Positions 43,784-51,920 of a stretch of DNA of 64,000 nucleotides are shown here, piece by piece. The notes beneath the pieces are model-generated. The model was given only the letters and a program-made list of their open reading frames with translations. It did no database searches and had not been told where the DNA came from. This DNA comes from Flavobacterium sp. LC2016-13 (GTDB lineage Bacteria; Bacteroidota; Bacteroidia; Flavobacteriales; Flavobacteriaceae), in assembly GCF_009707955.1 (NCBI RefSeq), contig NZ_WMDQ01000005.1, forward strand, positions 62,001-126,000, given 5' to 3'. Numbering within the stretch: the first letter of the stretch is position 1; the number at the start of each line of letters is the position of its first letter. A program made the position numbers and the translations under genes.

Positions 43784-46618
43784 ATGAAAAAAAACCTACT
43801 TATTTTGACATTGATGCTATTTGCCGCCCAAACCTGGGCACAGCAAATAAATGAATCTTCGGGCTGGCTGGAATCTGTATTTGTAAAATGGCAACCCGTA
43901 AGCAATGCACAATCTTACAACGTTTATTATTCTGGAGAAGGAATTACAGACAGAAAAATTGACGACCAACTTATTCGCAGTTATGGCAGCTATTTTCGCG
44001 CTGATATTCCGGGACTAAAAGCCGGGACTTATACAGTGAAAATAAAACCCGTGATTTCAGGTTCAGAAGGAACAGGAACGACAACCGGAAATTTAACTGT
44101 TGTCGCACAGGACCGCAATGGTTTTGCATTTGAAGGCGGACGAGTTCCCGGAGGTTACAAAGCCGATGGAACTCCAAAAGACAATGCTGTAATTGTTTAC
44201 ATTACGCAAAACACCAAAAATACTGTTTCAATGAATATTACCGGAGCTAGTGCTAATCCGTGTGTAGGATTACAAAATATTCTATATGCAATTAAAAAAG
44301 GAAAAGATACACGTCCGTTTATTTTTCGTTTAGTCGGAAATATTACTGATATGACTGTAATGGAAGGCGGTGATGTTGTAATTGAAAATGCTAATAATGC
44401 TTCTAGTTATGTAACTCTTGAAGGCGTTGGTTCAGATGCTGTTGCCAATGGCTGGGGAGTACGTCTTAAATCAGCTTCGAATATTGAAGTGAGCAATATT
44501 GGTGTAATGAATTGCAACAGTACTGCAGGAGATAATATTGGAATGCAGCAAGATAATGATCACGTTTGGGTTCATAATTGCGATTTATTTTATGGAAACG
44601 CCGGAAGCGATGCTGATCAAATAAAAGGAGACGGAGCTTTAGATAACAAAACTTCAACTTATATTACTTTAGCTTACAATCACTTTTGGGATAGCGGAAA
44701 AGCAAGTCTTTTAGGATTAAGCGAAGGTACAACAAGCGGTTTATATATCACATATCACCACAACTGGTTTGATCACTCTGATTCTCGTCATCCGCGCGTT
44801 CGTTATTATTCTGCACATATCTACAACAATTATTTTGATGGAGTTGCAAAATATGGCTCAGGATCTACAATGGGTTCTTCATTATTTGTTGAAGGAAATT
44901 ATTTTCGTAACAGTAAACATCCAATGTTGACTTCTTTACAGGGAACTGATATTTGGGACGAAACAAACCAGGTAAACAATGCAGGAACACAAGGAACTTT
45001 TTCAGGTGAAGCCGGAGGAACTATCAAAGCATTCAACAATACTTTTGATGCTTCAAACGGAACAAACAATATGCGTTTTGTTGCTTATAACGACCCAAAT
45101 CCTTTATACAATATTTCAGGTAAAATTAGTTCCCTAACTGATTTTGATGCTTATGTAGCAACTACAAGAGGCGAAACAGTAAGCAGTAATGTAAAATCTA
45201 AATCTGGCGCCAACACATATAATAATTTTGATACTGATGCCGCTTTATACGTTAAAAACTTAGTTATTGACCAACCGGCAACTGCTAAAACAAAAACAAC
45301 GCAATACGCTGGACGTGTTTCGGGAGGTGATTTAAAATGGGTTTTCAATAATGCAACAGACGATACATCTTCGCTTGTCATTACAGCATTAAAATCTGCA
45401 CTTACCAATTATGCTACAACATTAGTTGCTGTACAAGGGGAAGGAAATCCACCAACAAGTAATCAAACGCTAACATCAACAAGCAACAACAATCAAACCG
45501 TTACTAGCGGCACTGCTATTGGTTCAATTGTTTTTACTTGGGGCGGAGATGCTACAGATGCAACAGTTACAGGATTGCCTGCATCAGGAATTAGCTTTGT
45601 AAAAAACACAACTGCTAAAACAATTACAATAACAGGAACTCCAACAGCAACATTATCATACTCAATTGCTACAACAGGAACTGCAGGAACACCAGCAAAC
45701 GGATCCGGAACGATTACGGTTACGGCAGCAGGAGCACAAACGTTGACTTCTTCTTCAAACAATAACCAAACTGTGGCAAGTGGTTCTGCAATCGCATCAA
45801 TCGTATTTACATGGGGCGGTACTGCAACAGATGCTACTGTAACAGGATTACCGGCATCAGGAATTAGTTTTGTAAAAAACACCACTGCCAAAACAATCAC
45901 TATTACAGGAACTCCAACAGCAACCTTATCTTATTCTATTGCAACAACAGGAACTGCAGGTTCAGCAGCGACAGGATCCGGAACAATAACGGTAACAACT
46001 GGAACACCAGCCGGAGACGAAATACACAATTTTACAGCTTCGGGAAAAACGAGTTCTTTTTATACTATAACAGGAAATCTTTCTACAACAAAAGGAACTG
46101 TAACATACAATGGCTTAACATTGACTCAATGTCTTAAAATTGAATCTTCTACTAGTATCACTTTTACAACAACTCAGGCAAGTACTTTGACTTTGGTATT
46201 TGTTGAATCTGCAGGAACAATTAAAGTAGACAATGTAGATAAAACTGCTTCTGGTGGAATTGTTACTGTTTCGCTTGCAGCAGGAAGTCATACAATAGCA
46301 AAGAAAGACACTGCTAATTTATTCTATATGAGTACTGTTTATAATTCTGGTACGCTTCGTGTAGCCAAAACAGAAACCGTTAATGAAACTGAGGCAAAAG
46401 TGTTTTTATACCCGAATCCGGTTTCAGGCACCTTATTTTTATCTGATACGAATCAGAAAGTAGAAAAAGTTTTGATCTATAATATCTTCGGATCTCTTGT
46501 AAAAACGATTGAAAAAGGAAATGAAAGTGCAGATATAAGCCAACTAAATTCAGGAACTTATTTAGCAAAAGTTTTCACAGCTGATGGTTCTTTCAACCAA
46601 ACAATTATTAAAAAATAA
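43784..46618 (+). CDS. Secreted pectate lyase (PL1) with T9SS C-terminal sorting domain
   Basis: It should cleave polygalacturonate by beta-elimination outside the cell. Order in the 944 aa: signal peptide (to about residue 20); a fibronectin-III-like domain (SGWLESVFVKWQPVSNAQSY, to about 110); a PL1 parallel beta-helix (about 115-500) with NIGMQQDNDHVWVHNCDL and the catalytic-arginine region SDSRHPRVRYY near 333-340; two near-identical 91-residue repeats starting at 561 and 652; a carbohydrate-binding-like beta domain (about 745-865); and a 74-residue type IX secretion domain from 871 (FLYPNPVSGTLFLS ... GTYLAKVF). It is monocistronic, with operator-like palindromes at the promoter. Confidence 0.92.
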   Translation: MKKNLLILTLMLFAAQTWAQQINESSGWLESVFVKWQPVSNAQSYNVYYSGEGITDRKIDDQLIRSYGSYFRADIPGLKAGTYTVKIKPVISGSEGTGTTTGNLTVVAQDRNGFAFEGGRVPGGYKADGTPKDNAVIVYITQNTKNTVSMNITGASANPCVGLQNILYAIKKGKDTRPFIFRLVGNITDMTVMEGGDVVIENANNASSYVTLEGVGSDAVANGWGVRLKSASNIEVSNIGVMNCNSTAGDNIGMQQDNDHVWVHNCDLFYGNAGSDADQIKGDGALDNKTSTYITLAYNHFWDSGKASLLGLSEGTTSGLYITYHHNWFDHSDSRHPRVRYYSAHIYNNYFDGVAKYGSGSTMGSSLFVEGNYFRNSKHPMLTSLQGTDIWDETNQVNNAGTQGTFSGEAGGTIKAFNNTFDASNGTNNMRFVAYNDPNPLYNISGKISSLTDFDAYVATTRGETVSSNVKSKSGANTYNNFDTDAALYVKNLVIDQPATAKTKTTQYAGRVSGGDLKWVFNNATDDTSSLVITALKSALTNYATTLVAVQGEGNPPTSNQTLTSTSNNNQTVTSGTAIGSIVFTWGGDATDATVTGLPASGISFVKNTTAKTITITGTPTATLSYSIATTGTAGTPANGSGTITVTAAGAQTLTSSSNNNQTVASGSAIASIVFTWGGTATDATVTGLPASGISFVKNTTAKTITITGTPTATLSYSIATTGTAGSAATGSGTITVTTGTPAGDEIHNFTASGKTSSFYTITGNLSTTKGTVTYNGLTLTQCLKIESSTSITFTTTQASTLTLVFVESAGTIKVDNVDKTASGGIVTVSLAAGSHTIAKKDTANLFYMSTVYNSGTLRVAKTETVNETEAKVFLYPNPVSGTLFLSDTNQKVEKVLIYNIFGSLVKTIEKGNESADISQLNSGTYLAKVFTADGSFNQTIIKK
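45464..46009 (+). repeat. Two tandem 273-bp coding repeats in the pectate lyase gene
   Basis: Two 91-codon units begin at 45464 and 45737 (each opening QTLTS-S-NNNQTV). They code for Ig-like modules ending GSGTITVT. Long stretches such as SFVKNTTAKTITITGTPTAT are identical in protein, with mostly synonymous DNA differences. Confidence 0.85.
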
Positions 46619-46642
46619 ATTAAAGAATCTATTCTTAAAATT

Positions 46643-46672
46643 AAAGGCTTCCAAAATTTGGAAGCCTTTTTT
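46643..46672 (+). terminator. Terminator after the pectate lyase gene
   Basis: AAAGGCTTCCAAA pairs with TTTGGAAGCCTTT, followed by T residues. It can also act on the convergent minus-strand gene. Confidence 0.85.
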
Positions 46673-46704
46673 ATGATCAAAAATCTAAATCAATTATCTT
46701 ATAA

Positions 46705-47454
46705 TTACCATTCTGGCTGCGGAAGCTTTTCTAAAATTGTATCTGGATTATCATTTGCAAATAATATTTCTTGTTTCAAATTAAATTTTTCAATTTGATG
46801 TTCACTTGGCCAATCATCGTGCAATGTATTCGTAACTTCATGGTCAACATTACCAGAAACAAGATCATATTCACTCGACACATCAGAACCAGCTCCAGAA
46901 TGAAAAGTGCTTATGTTGGTAAGAACCAATTTATTATTTAAATATTTATATACTGTTTCTCTTGAACCAACAGGGCCCATTCCCGAAAGCGAAATATGCA
47001 ATGTTTTATCATCATTTATAGAAATATCTCCAACATCATAAAATGCACGGCCATCTTCAAAATATTCCGGACTAACAGCTTCCCATGAAAGTTCCTGCAA
47101 TTTATAACCTCCGGATTCTTCTTGTAACAGAACCAATGTTGCACGCGAATCAGAGTTATTGTTTGCATTCTGTAAAACAATTACAATATCTTTAAGATTA
47201 TCATCATTTAAAAAACCCTCTGCCCGCATTTTTATTTCACAAGGTTCCAGAACAAAAGCTTCTGCATTTTTACCGGTTATTGGAAATTTTAGGTCTTTTA
47301 AAGCTACCTCTTCTGGTTCGCTTTCATATTCTTCATCCAAAACTTCTTGATTCAACGTGTCTTTATTTGACACAACTGCTGCTTTTACATCTGACTTTTT
47401 ATTACAACTTAAAACACAAATTGCAACTAATAACAAAAATATTTTACATTTCAT
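46705..47454 (-). CDS. Lipoprotein of unknown function
   Basis: The 249-aa product is an exported lipoprotein: MKCKIFLLLVAICVLSCNKK has the lipobox LSC with the modified cysteine at residue 17. An acidic linker follows (EEYESEPEEVALKDL). The remainder contains alternating strands such as FLNDDNLKDIVIVLQNA, RATLVLLQEESGGYKLQEL and GDISINDDKTLHISL. This resembles the FG-GAP or VCBS-like repeats of secreted proteins that report on numeric quantities, but I do not recognise a named family. A promoter TTG-N18-TATGTTTG lies at 47500-47472 on the minus strand. Both flanking genes end with terminators, so it is a single transcription unit. Confidence 0.85.
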   Translation of the reverse strand: MKCKIFLLLVAICVLSCNKKSDVKAAVVSNKDTLNQEVLDEEYESEPEEVALKDLKFPITGKNAEAFVLEPCEIKMRAEGFLNDDNLKDIVIVLQNANNNSDSRATLVLLQEESGGYKLQELSWEAVSPEYFEDGRAFYDVGDISINDDKTLHISLSGMGPVGSRETVYKYLNNKLVLTNISTFHSGAGSDVSSEYDLVSGNVDHEVTNTLHDDWPSEHQIEKFNLKQEILFANDNPDTILEKLPQPEW

Positions 47455-47471
47455 TTATTGGAAATTTAAAT

Positions 47472-47500
47472 CAAACATAGACAAAATAGTACAAAAACAA
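47472..47500 (-). promoter_or_regulatory. Promoter of the lipoprotein gene (TTG-N18-TATGTTTG)
   Basis: On the minus strand, TTG at 47500-47498 and TATGTTTG at 47479-47472 match the Bacteroidota consensus with an 18-nt spacer. Confidence 0.65.
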
Positions 47501-47510
47501 GCATTAAAAA

Positions 47511-47543
47511 AACCGCTTTTTCATTCATACAGAAAAAGCGGTT
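47511..47543 (-). terminator. Terminator after the aldehyde dehydrogenase gene
   Basis: AACCGCTTTTT pairs with AAAAAGCGGTT around a loop, with a T run on the minus strand. It lies 21 nt beyond the stop. Confidence 0.82.
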
Positions 47544-47563
47544 CTTATTATAAAATAATCTTT

Positions 47564-49117
47564 TTACAAATCAAATTTGATTCCTTGTGCCAAAGGTAAA
47601 CTCGTCGTGTAATTAATTGTATTCGTTTGACGACGCATATAAATTTTCCACGCATCAGATCCTGATTCACGTCCGCCTCCTGTTTCTTTTTCTCCACCAA
47701 AAGCTCCTCCAATTTCAGCTCCGGAAGTTCCGATATTTACGTTTGCGATTCCACAATCAGAACCCGTTACAGACAAAAATCTCTCTGCTTCACGCAAATT
47801 ATTTGTCATGATTGCAGATGATAATCCTTGTGCTACTCCATTTTGAAGATCGATAGCATTATCTACTTCTCCTGAATATTTAATTAGATATAAAACAGGT
47901 GCAAAAGTCTCATGTTGTACAATGGCGAATGAGTTTTGAGCTTCAGCAATTGCAGGTTTTACATAACAGCCACTTTCATAACCTTCTCCAGAAAGCACTC
48001 CGCCTTCAACCAAAATTTTTCCTCCTTCTGCAACAACTCTGTTTAATGCTACAGCGTACATTTCGACAGCATGAGTATCAATAAGTGGTCCTACGTGATT
48101 ATTTTCGTCAAGCGGATTTCCTATTCTTAATTGTTTGTAAGCGGCCACTAAAGCATCTTTTACTTTATCATATATACTTTCGTGAATAATCAATCGACGC
48201 GTAGATGTACAACGCTGACCTGCAGTTCCTACAGCACCAAAAACAGCACCAATAACAGTCATTTTTATATCAGCATCCGGAGTTACAATAATAGAATTAT
48301 TTCCTCCTAACTCTAACAATGATTTACCTAAACGACCTGCAACAGCTTGTGCAACAATTTTTCCCATTCGGGTTGAACCTGTTGCAGAAATTAAGGGAAT
48401 TCTTGTATCCTTTGTCATCAATTCACCAATTTGATAATCTCCGTTAATCAAACATGAAATTCCTTCCGGTAAATTGTTTTCTTTAATAACCTGCGCAATA
48501 ATATTTTGACATGCAATTCCGCATAAAGGTGTTTTTTCAGAAGGTTTCCAAACACAAACATCTCCGGAAATCCACGCCAAAGCCGTATTCCAGGACCAAA
48601 CCGCTACCGGGAAATTAAATGCAGAAATAATTCCCACAATTCCTAATGAATGATATTGCTCATACATACGATGTCCGGGTCTTTCAGAATGCATTGTTAA
48701 TCCGTGTAATTGACGTGATAAACCAACGGCAAAATCACAGATATCGATCATTTCCTGAACTTCTCCATAACCTTCTTGTAGTGATTTCCCCATTTCGTAA
48801 GAAACCAATTTACCAAGAGCATCTTTATTTTCACGCAACTTTTGTCCAAACTGACGCACAATTTCACCACGCTGCGGCGCAGGAATCAAACGAAATGTTT
48901 TAAAAGCTTCAGTCGCTGAACGCATTACTTTTTCATAATCTTCAAGAGTAGACATTTTTACAGAAGCAATCAATTTTCCGTCAACCGGTGAAAAACTATC
49001 TAAAATTTCTCCCGATGAAAAATTTTCTACACCTGTTGATGTTCCTTCATTTATCAATTTGATGCCCAATTTTTCCAGAGCCTCATTCATTCCAAATTGC
49101 GATGCTATTGTTGTCAT
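47564..49117 (-). CDS. Aldehyde dehydrogenase, ALDH7-like (alpha-aminoadipic semialdehyde / piperideine-6-carboxylate type)
   Basis: A 517-aa NAD-dependent dehydrogenase. The N-terminal half binds NAD (AFNFPVAVWSWNTALAWISG; WKPSEKTPLCG). The catalytic segment is ELGGNNSIIV (general base Glu, near 269) and GTAGQRCTSTRR with the nucleophilic cysteine near 303. The E-L-G-G-N-N and GQRCTSTRR forms are typical of the ALDH7 (antiquitin) family rather than the usual ELGGKSP and GQxCxA types, so the likely substrate is aminoadipic semialdehyde from lysine breakdown. No other lysine-catabolic gene is adjacent. Monocistronic, with a terminator. Confidence 0.88.
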   Translation of the reverse strand: MTTIASQFGMNEALEKLGIKLINEGTSTGVENFSSGEILDSFSPVDGKLIASVKMSTLEDYEKVMRSATEAFKTFRLIPAPQRGEIVRQFGQKLRENKDALGKLVSYEMGKSLQEGYGEVQEMIDICDFAVGLSRQLHGLTMHSERPGHRMYEQYHSLGIVGIISAFNFPVAVWSWNTALAWISGDVCVWKPSEKTPLCGIACQNIIAQVIKENNLPEGISCLINGDYQIGELMTKDTRIPLISATGSTRMGKIVAQAVAGRLGKSLLELGGNNSIIVTPDADIKMTVIGAVFGAVGTAGQRCTSTRRLIIHESIYDKVKDALVAAYKQLRIGNPLDENNHVGPLIDTHAVEMYAVALNRVVAEGGKILVEGGVLSGEGYESGCYVKPAIAEAQNSFAIVQHETFAPVLYLIKYSGEVDNAIDLQNGVAQGLSSAIMTNNLREAERFLSVTGSDCGIANVNIGTSGAEIGGAFGGEKETGGGRESGSDAWKIYMRRQTNTINYTTSLPLAQGIKFDL

Positions 49118-49268
49118 TGTAACTTTTTTAGTTAAAATTGTTATATTTTTATGTAAAGATATTATTTCGAAGTTAATTTCAAATCAATTAACTTATTAAA
49201 ATCAAAGTAAATTTAGGGTTAATTAATATGAATTTCAGAAATACAAACCGATTTATTCGCTTTAATTC

Positions 49269-50258
49269 ATGAAATTTGCGAAATCAAAATTACTCAATAT
49301 GACTTTTTTCTATCGTTTTTTAATATGCTTTCTTTTAGTTTCATGTAATGTCTTCTCCCAAAAAGAACAAAAATCTGCTTTTCAGGTTGTGCCTTTAGGA
49401 GTAAAAGGCGGAATCGATGAAAAAAATCTATCGGCTTATTTATTGGCTCCAACCAACACAAAAGATTATATCTGTCTTGATGCGGGAACGGTAAATGCTG
49501 GAATTGAAAAGGCAATCGAGAACAAAGTTTTTAAAGTTTCAACGAGCGAAGTTTTGCGCAAATACATAAAAGGTTATTTAATTTCGCATGCGCATTTAGA
49601 TCATGTTTCCGGTTTGATAATTAATTCTCCGGCTGATTCTTCAAAAACAGTTTATGCTACAAATAAGTGTATGGAACTGATGGAAAACCATTATTTTAAC
49701 GATCAAACATGGGCCAATTTTGGTGACGCGGGCGTTGGTTTTCCTTTAAAGAAATATCACTTTCAAACCTTAACTATTGATGAGGAAACTCCAATAACAA
49801 ATACAACTATGACGGTAAAAGCTTTTCCGTTAAGTCATGTAAATCCATTTGAAAGCACCGCATTTTTGATTAAAAACGGAAATGATTACGCTCTATATTT
49901 AGGAGATACTGGTCCTGATACTGTAGAAAAAAGCGACAAACTAAAAGCCTTATGGACCGCAGTTGCGCCATTAGTACAAAATAAACAATTGAAAGGAATT
50001 TTTATTGAAGTTTCTTTCCCAAATGAACAGCCGGACAAGTTTTTATTCGGGCATCTGACTTCAAATTATTTACTGAAAGAACTTCATGTTCTTGAAGAAT
50101 TAGCAGGAAAAGATTCTTTAAAAGGTTTTAAAATTATCATTACACATTTGAAACCACCAACTAAAAATATTGTAAAAATTAAAGAACAATTGAAAAGTCA
50201 AAATGATTTAGGATTGAAGATTATTTATCCTGAACAGGGAAAAAGATTTGAGTTGTAA
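49269..50258 (+). CDS. Class II 3',5'-cyclic-nucleotide phosphodiesterase (secreted or lipoprotein)
   Basis: A metallo-beta-lactamase-fold hydrolase of 329 aa. The metal-binding motif HAHLDHVSGLIINSP at residues 107-121 matches the class II cyclic nucleotide phosphodiesterase signature HxHLDHxxG exactly. Later ligands are SHVNPFE (near 194) and LYLGDTGPD (near 211), with a C-terminal ITHLKPP. The N-terminus is exported: FLICFLLVSCNVFSQ has a lipobox-like VSC (cysteine 26). A start at 49299 (MTFFYRFL) is possible and would give a more standard signal peptide. It would degrade extracellular or periplasmic cAMP or cGMP; no cyclase is nearby. Confidence 0.87.
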   Translation: MKFAKSKLLNMTFFYRFLICFLLVSCNVFSQKEQKSAFQVVPLGVKGGIDEKNLSAYLLAPTNTKDYICLDAGTVNAGIEKAIENKVFKVSTSEVLRKYIKGYLISHAHLDHVSGLIINSPADSSKTVYATNKCMELMENHYFNDQTWANFGDAGVGFPLKKYHFQTLTIDEETPITNTTMTVKAFPLSHVNPFESTAFLIKNGNDYALYLGDTGPDTVEKSDKLKALWTAVAPLVQNKQLKGIFIEVSFPNEQPDKFLFGHLTSNYLLKELHVLEELAGKDSLKGFKIIITHLKPPTKNIVKIKEQLKSQNDLGLKIIYPEQGKRFEL

Positions 50259-50326
50259 AACCTATTTGTTCAATTCTATTTAAAATAAAGCGCTTTTTTG
50301 TAGGTTTATTTTTATAAATTTACAAA

Positions 50327-50614
50327 ATGAAAATTATTTGGTCAGCTGAAGCAAAATATACTTTTTATAGCAATAGGAATTATTTATCACATCATTGGAA
50401 TCCAGAAGCAGCGAAAAAATTTGCAGAAAATACAATACATACTATCAATTTGCTTATAAAAAATCCTTACTTAGGAAAATATAAAATGGATTTAAAATGT
50501 AATGTTGTATCAATTTCGAAGCAAATTTCTCTACATTATGAAATACATAATGATTCTATTGTGCTAATTATTTTTTGGGATAATCGTCAGAAACCTCGAA
50601 ATCAATATTTATAA
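50327..50614 (+). CDS. ParE/RelE-family toxin
   Basis: The 95-aa product has the compact ParE/RelE fold pattern: an N-terminal strand KIIWSAEAKYTFYSN, two helices (RNYLSHHWNPEAAKKFAENT; HTINLLIKNP), the family element NPYLGK (residues 47-52), and a beta sheet (NVVSISKQISLHYEI; SIVLIIFWDN) ending near RQKPRNQYL. The toxin may act on gyrase (ParE) or on ribosome-bound mRNA (RelE); the sequence does not settle which. Its stop codon touches that of the minus-strand XRE gene, which carries an antitoxin-like tail, so the two form a tail-to-tail module. Confidence 0.82.
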   Translation: MKIIWSAEAKYTFYSNRNYLSHHWNPEAAKKFAENTIHTINLLIKNPYLGKYKMDLKCNVVSISKQISLHYEIHNDSIVLIIFWDNRQKPRNQYL

Positions 50615-50938
50615 TTAAATTATATTCTTGCTTTTTAGCTCCAATAACATTTCTTCATGCGTAATAAAATTACCTTCCTTGAAGTCACGCTTTCCTTGTT
50701 CAATTCCTTTTATCAATTCTAATCTAAAATTTTCTTCCGGTGAAAGTATTTTTGCAATAGAAAGCATTTCATCTGGAGTAAAAGTTTGCGTTTTGAGTTT
50801 TCTATAAAAAGTAGGACTCGGTATTCCTGCTTTTTCAATAATATAACTTTTTTTAAATGCAGACTTATTCATTAAATCCTCAATGTTATTAACTATATTT
50901 TTATACGTGATAATTTCTTGTATCATTTTTGAGTGCAT
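50615..50938 (-). CDS. XRE-type antitoxin, convergent with the ParE-like toxin
   Basis: The 107-aa product has a helix-turn-helix N-terminal half (residues 28-66: FKKSYIIEKAGIPSPTFYRK, then FTPDEMLSIAKIL) and a C-terminal tail GIEQGKRDFKEGNFITHEEM (about 78-97), ending in LLELKSKNII. This Gly-Asp-x-x-x-G-x-x-x-THEE pattern is typical of RelB/ParD-like antitoxins that wrap the toxin. The last base of its stop adjoins the toxin stop. An alternative start is MIQEI at 50926. A -7 element and the palindrome TCATATATGA lie just upstream, suggesting autoregulation. Confidence 0.82.
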   Translation of the reverse strand: MHSKMIQEIITYKNIVNNIEDLMNKSAFKKSYIIEKAGIPSPTFYRKLKTQTFTPDEMLSIAKILSPEENFRLELIKGIEQGKRDFKEGNFITHEEMLLELKSKNII

Positions 50939-50944
50939 TTTTTG

Positions 50945-50964
50945 TCATATATGAAGCAAATATA
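50945..50964 (-). promoter_or_regulatory. Antitoxin promoter -7 element with overlapping palindrome
   Basis: TATATTTG on the minus strand (50964-50957) matches TAnnTTTG. The palindrome TCATATATGA at 50945-50954 covers the expected transcript start, a good position for self-repression by the XRE protein. Confidence 0.55.
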
Positions 50965-51011
50965 CATCAAAAATGATTGTAAATAATCTTTTACTAATAT
51001 TAATGAATTCT

Positions 51012-51046
51012 AACCTTTGTCAAAGTTTAAAACTTTGACAAAGGTT
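51012..51046. repeat. 17-bp inverted repeat / terminator-like hairpin
   Basis: AACCTTTGTCAAAGTTT pairs perfectly with AAACTTTGACAAAGGTT, followed by a T run on the plus strand. It is one of several related CCTTTGT-type palindromes in this window. The gene-free gap 50939-51276 also holds the antitoxin promoter and the structured repeat at 51132. Confidence 0.75.
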
Positions 51047-51131
51047 TTTCTCTTGATAGTAGAATAATATTGAGAAGATTCTTATCAGGATGACAATAGA
51101 AACGAGTATCTTCTTTTGAAAAATGAATCTC

Positions 51132-51212
51132 CTAGCCCCGATAGAAGTGGAAATCCTTTTGCTTTTTTCTTTAAAAAGCAAAAGATTGAAACGGATAGTG
51201 GGAAATAGCTCC
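51132..51212 (+). ncRNA. Structured intergenic repeat, copy B
   Basis: Shares CTAGCCCCGATAGAAGTGG and ACGGATAGTGGGAAATAGCT with copy A at 35834-35912, but the central hairpin is CTTTTGCTTTTT / AAAAAGCAAAAG instead of CTTTAATTTTT / AAAAATTAAAG, so pairing is kept although sequence differs. It is oriented antisense to both flanking genes. Confidence 0.6.
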
Positions 51213-51276
51213 TGAAAAATAAATTCCAACTTTGAAGTTCCAAAAACCTTCTACTTCGCTCAGATTTAAAATGGGA

Positions 51277-51816
51277 TTATTTTTTCGCCACAAATCTAGG
51301 ATCAGATTCCATAACAGTTCCGCAATTATCGCAAGTTCTTAGTTCTTCTGAATTGTAGAAATGTTCGAAATGAGGCAGAAAATCTTTCTCGATATTATGC
51401 AATTCAAAAAACACTTCGTACAATTTATGATTGCAATTATCGCAATGCCAAAGCAATCCGTCTGTATATCCTTTTCCGGCACGTTTACGTTCGATTACCA
51501 AACCTATTGAACCTTCTGAACGAACTGGAGAATGCGGAATTTTCGCTGGATGAAGATACATATCTCCGGCATTCAATTCCATTTCTTTGCGCTCTCCATC
51601 TTCCTGAATAACGACTTTTATACTGCCTTCAAGTTGATAAAAAAGTTCTTCCGTTTCATTATAATGATAATCTTTTCTGGCATTCGGTCCCGCAACGATC
51701 ATTACGATATAATCGCCGGAATCAACATAAAGATTTTTATTTCCAACTGGTGGTTTAAGTAAATGACGGTTTTCGTCAATCCATTTATTAAGATTGAAAG
51801 GTTTTGCTATAGCCAT
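51277..51816 (-). CDS. nbaC: 3-hydroxyanthranilate 3,4-dioxygenase
   Basis: This cupin enzyme opens the ring of 3-hydroxyanthranilate in the kynurenine route to quinolinate and NAD or to ring degradation. The iron ligands are H51, E57 and H95 (YHYNETEELFY; PAKIPHSP), the positions known in characterised bacterial enzymes. The C-terminal rubredoxin-like site has C125, C128 (CDNC) and C162, C165 (CDNC). Length is 179 aa, normal for bacteria. No other kynurenine gene is beside it. The minus-strand gene is flanked by a short palindrome repeat upstream (51858-51915) and the structured repeat downstream. Confidence 0.96.
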   Translation of the reverse strand: MAIAKPFNLNKWIDENRHLLKPPVGNKNLYVDSGDYIVMIVAGPNARKDYHYNETEELFYQLEGSIKVVIQEDGERKEMELNAGDMYLHPAKIPHSPVRSEGSIGLVIERKRAGKGYTDGLLWHCDNCNHKLYEVFFELHNIEKDFLPHFEHFYNSEELRTCDNCGTVMESDPRFVAKK

Positions 51817-51857
51817 GTTTTGAGGTACTAAATTTATGAGTAGCTAAGTTAGTGAAA

Positions 51858-51915
51858 AGTTTTCAGTCGCAGTCGCAGTTTTGAGGAAGTTGCGACTGAA
51901 AACTGCGACTGAATA
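51858..51915. repeat. CAGTCGCAGTTTT-type palindromic repeat
   Basis: Short CAGTCGCAG modules on one side are mirrored by TTGCGACTGAAAACTGCGACTGAA on the other. It fills the gap between the dioxygenase and the nuclease-like gene. Confidence 0.6.
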
Positions 51916-51920
51916 ATGCA

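Noticed and set aside
45493..45900. A 135-codon open frame on the minus strand inside the pectate lyase gene
   Set aside because: It is the shadow of the 273-bp coding repeats; it mirrors their periodicity, has no start context and matches no family.
45464..46009. Possible CRISPR-like repeats
   Set aside because: Only two units, 273 bp long and in frame, coding for Ig-like modules; no spacers.
47564..51816. Aldehyde dehydrogenase and 3-hydroxyanthranilate dioxygenase as one tryptophan-degradation operon
   Set aside because: They are 2 kb apart with other genes between, have separate terminators, and the dehydrogenase is ALDH7-like rather than the aminomuconate type.
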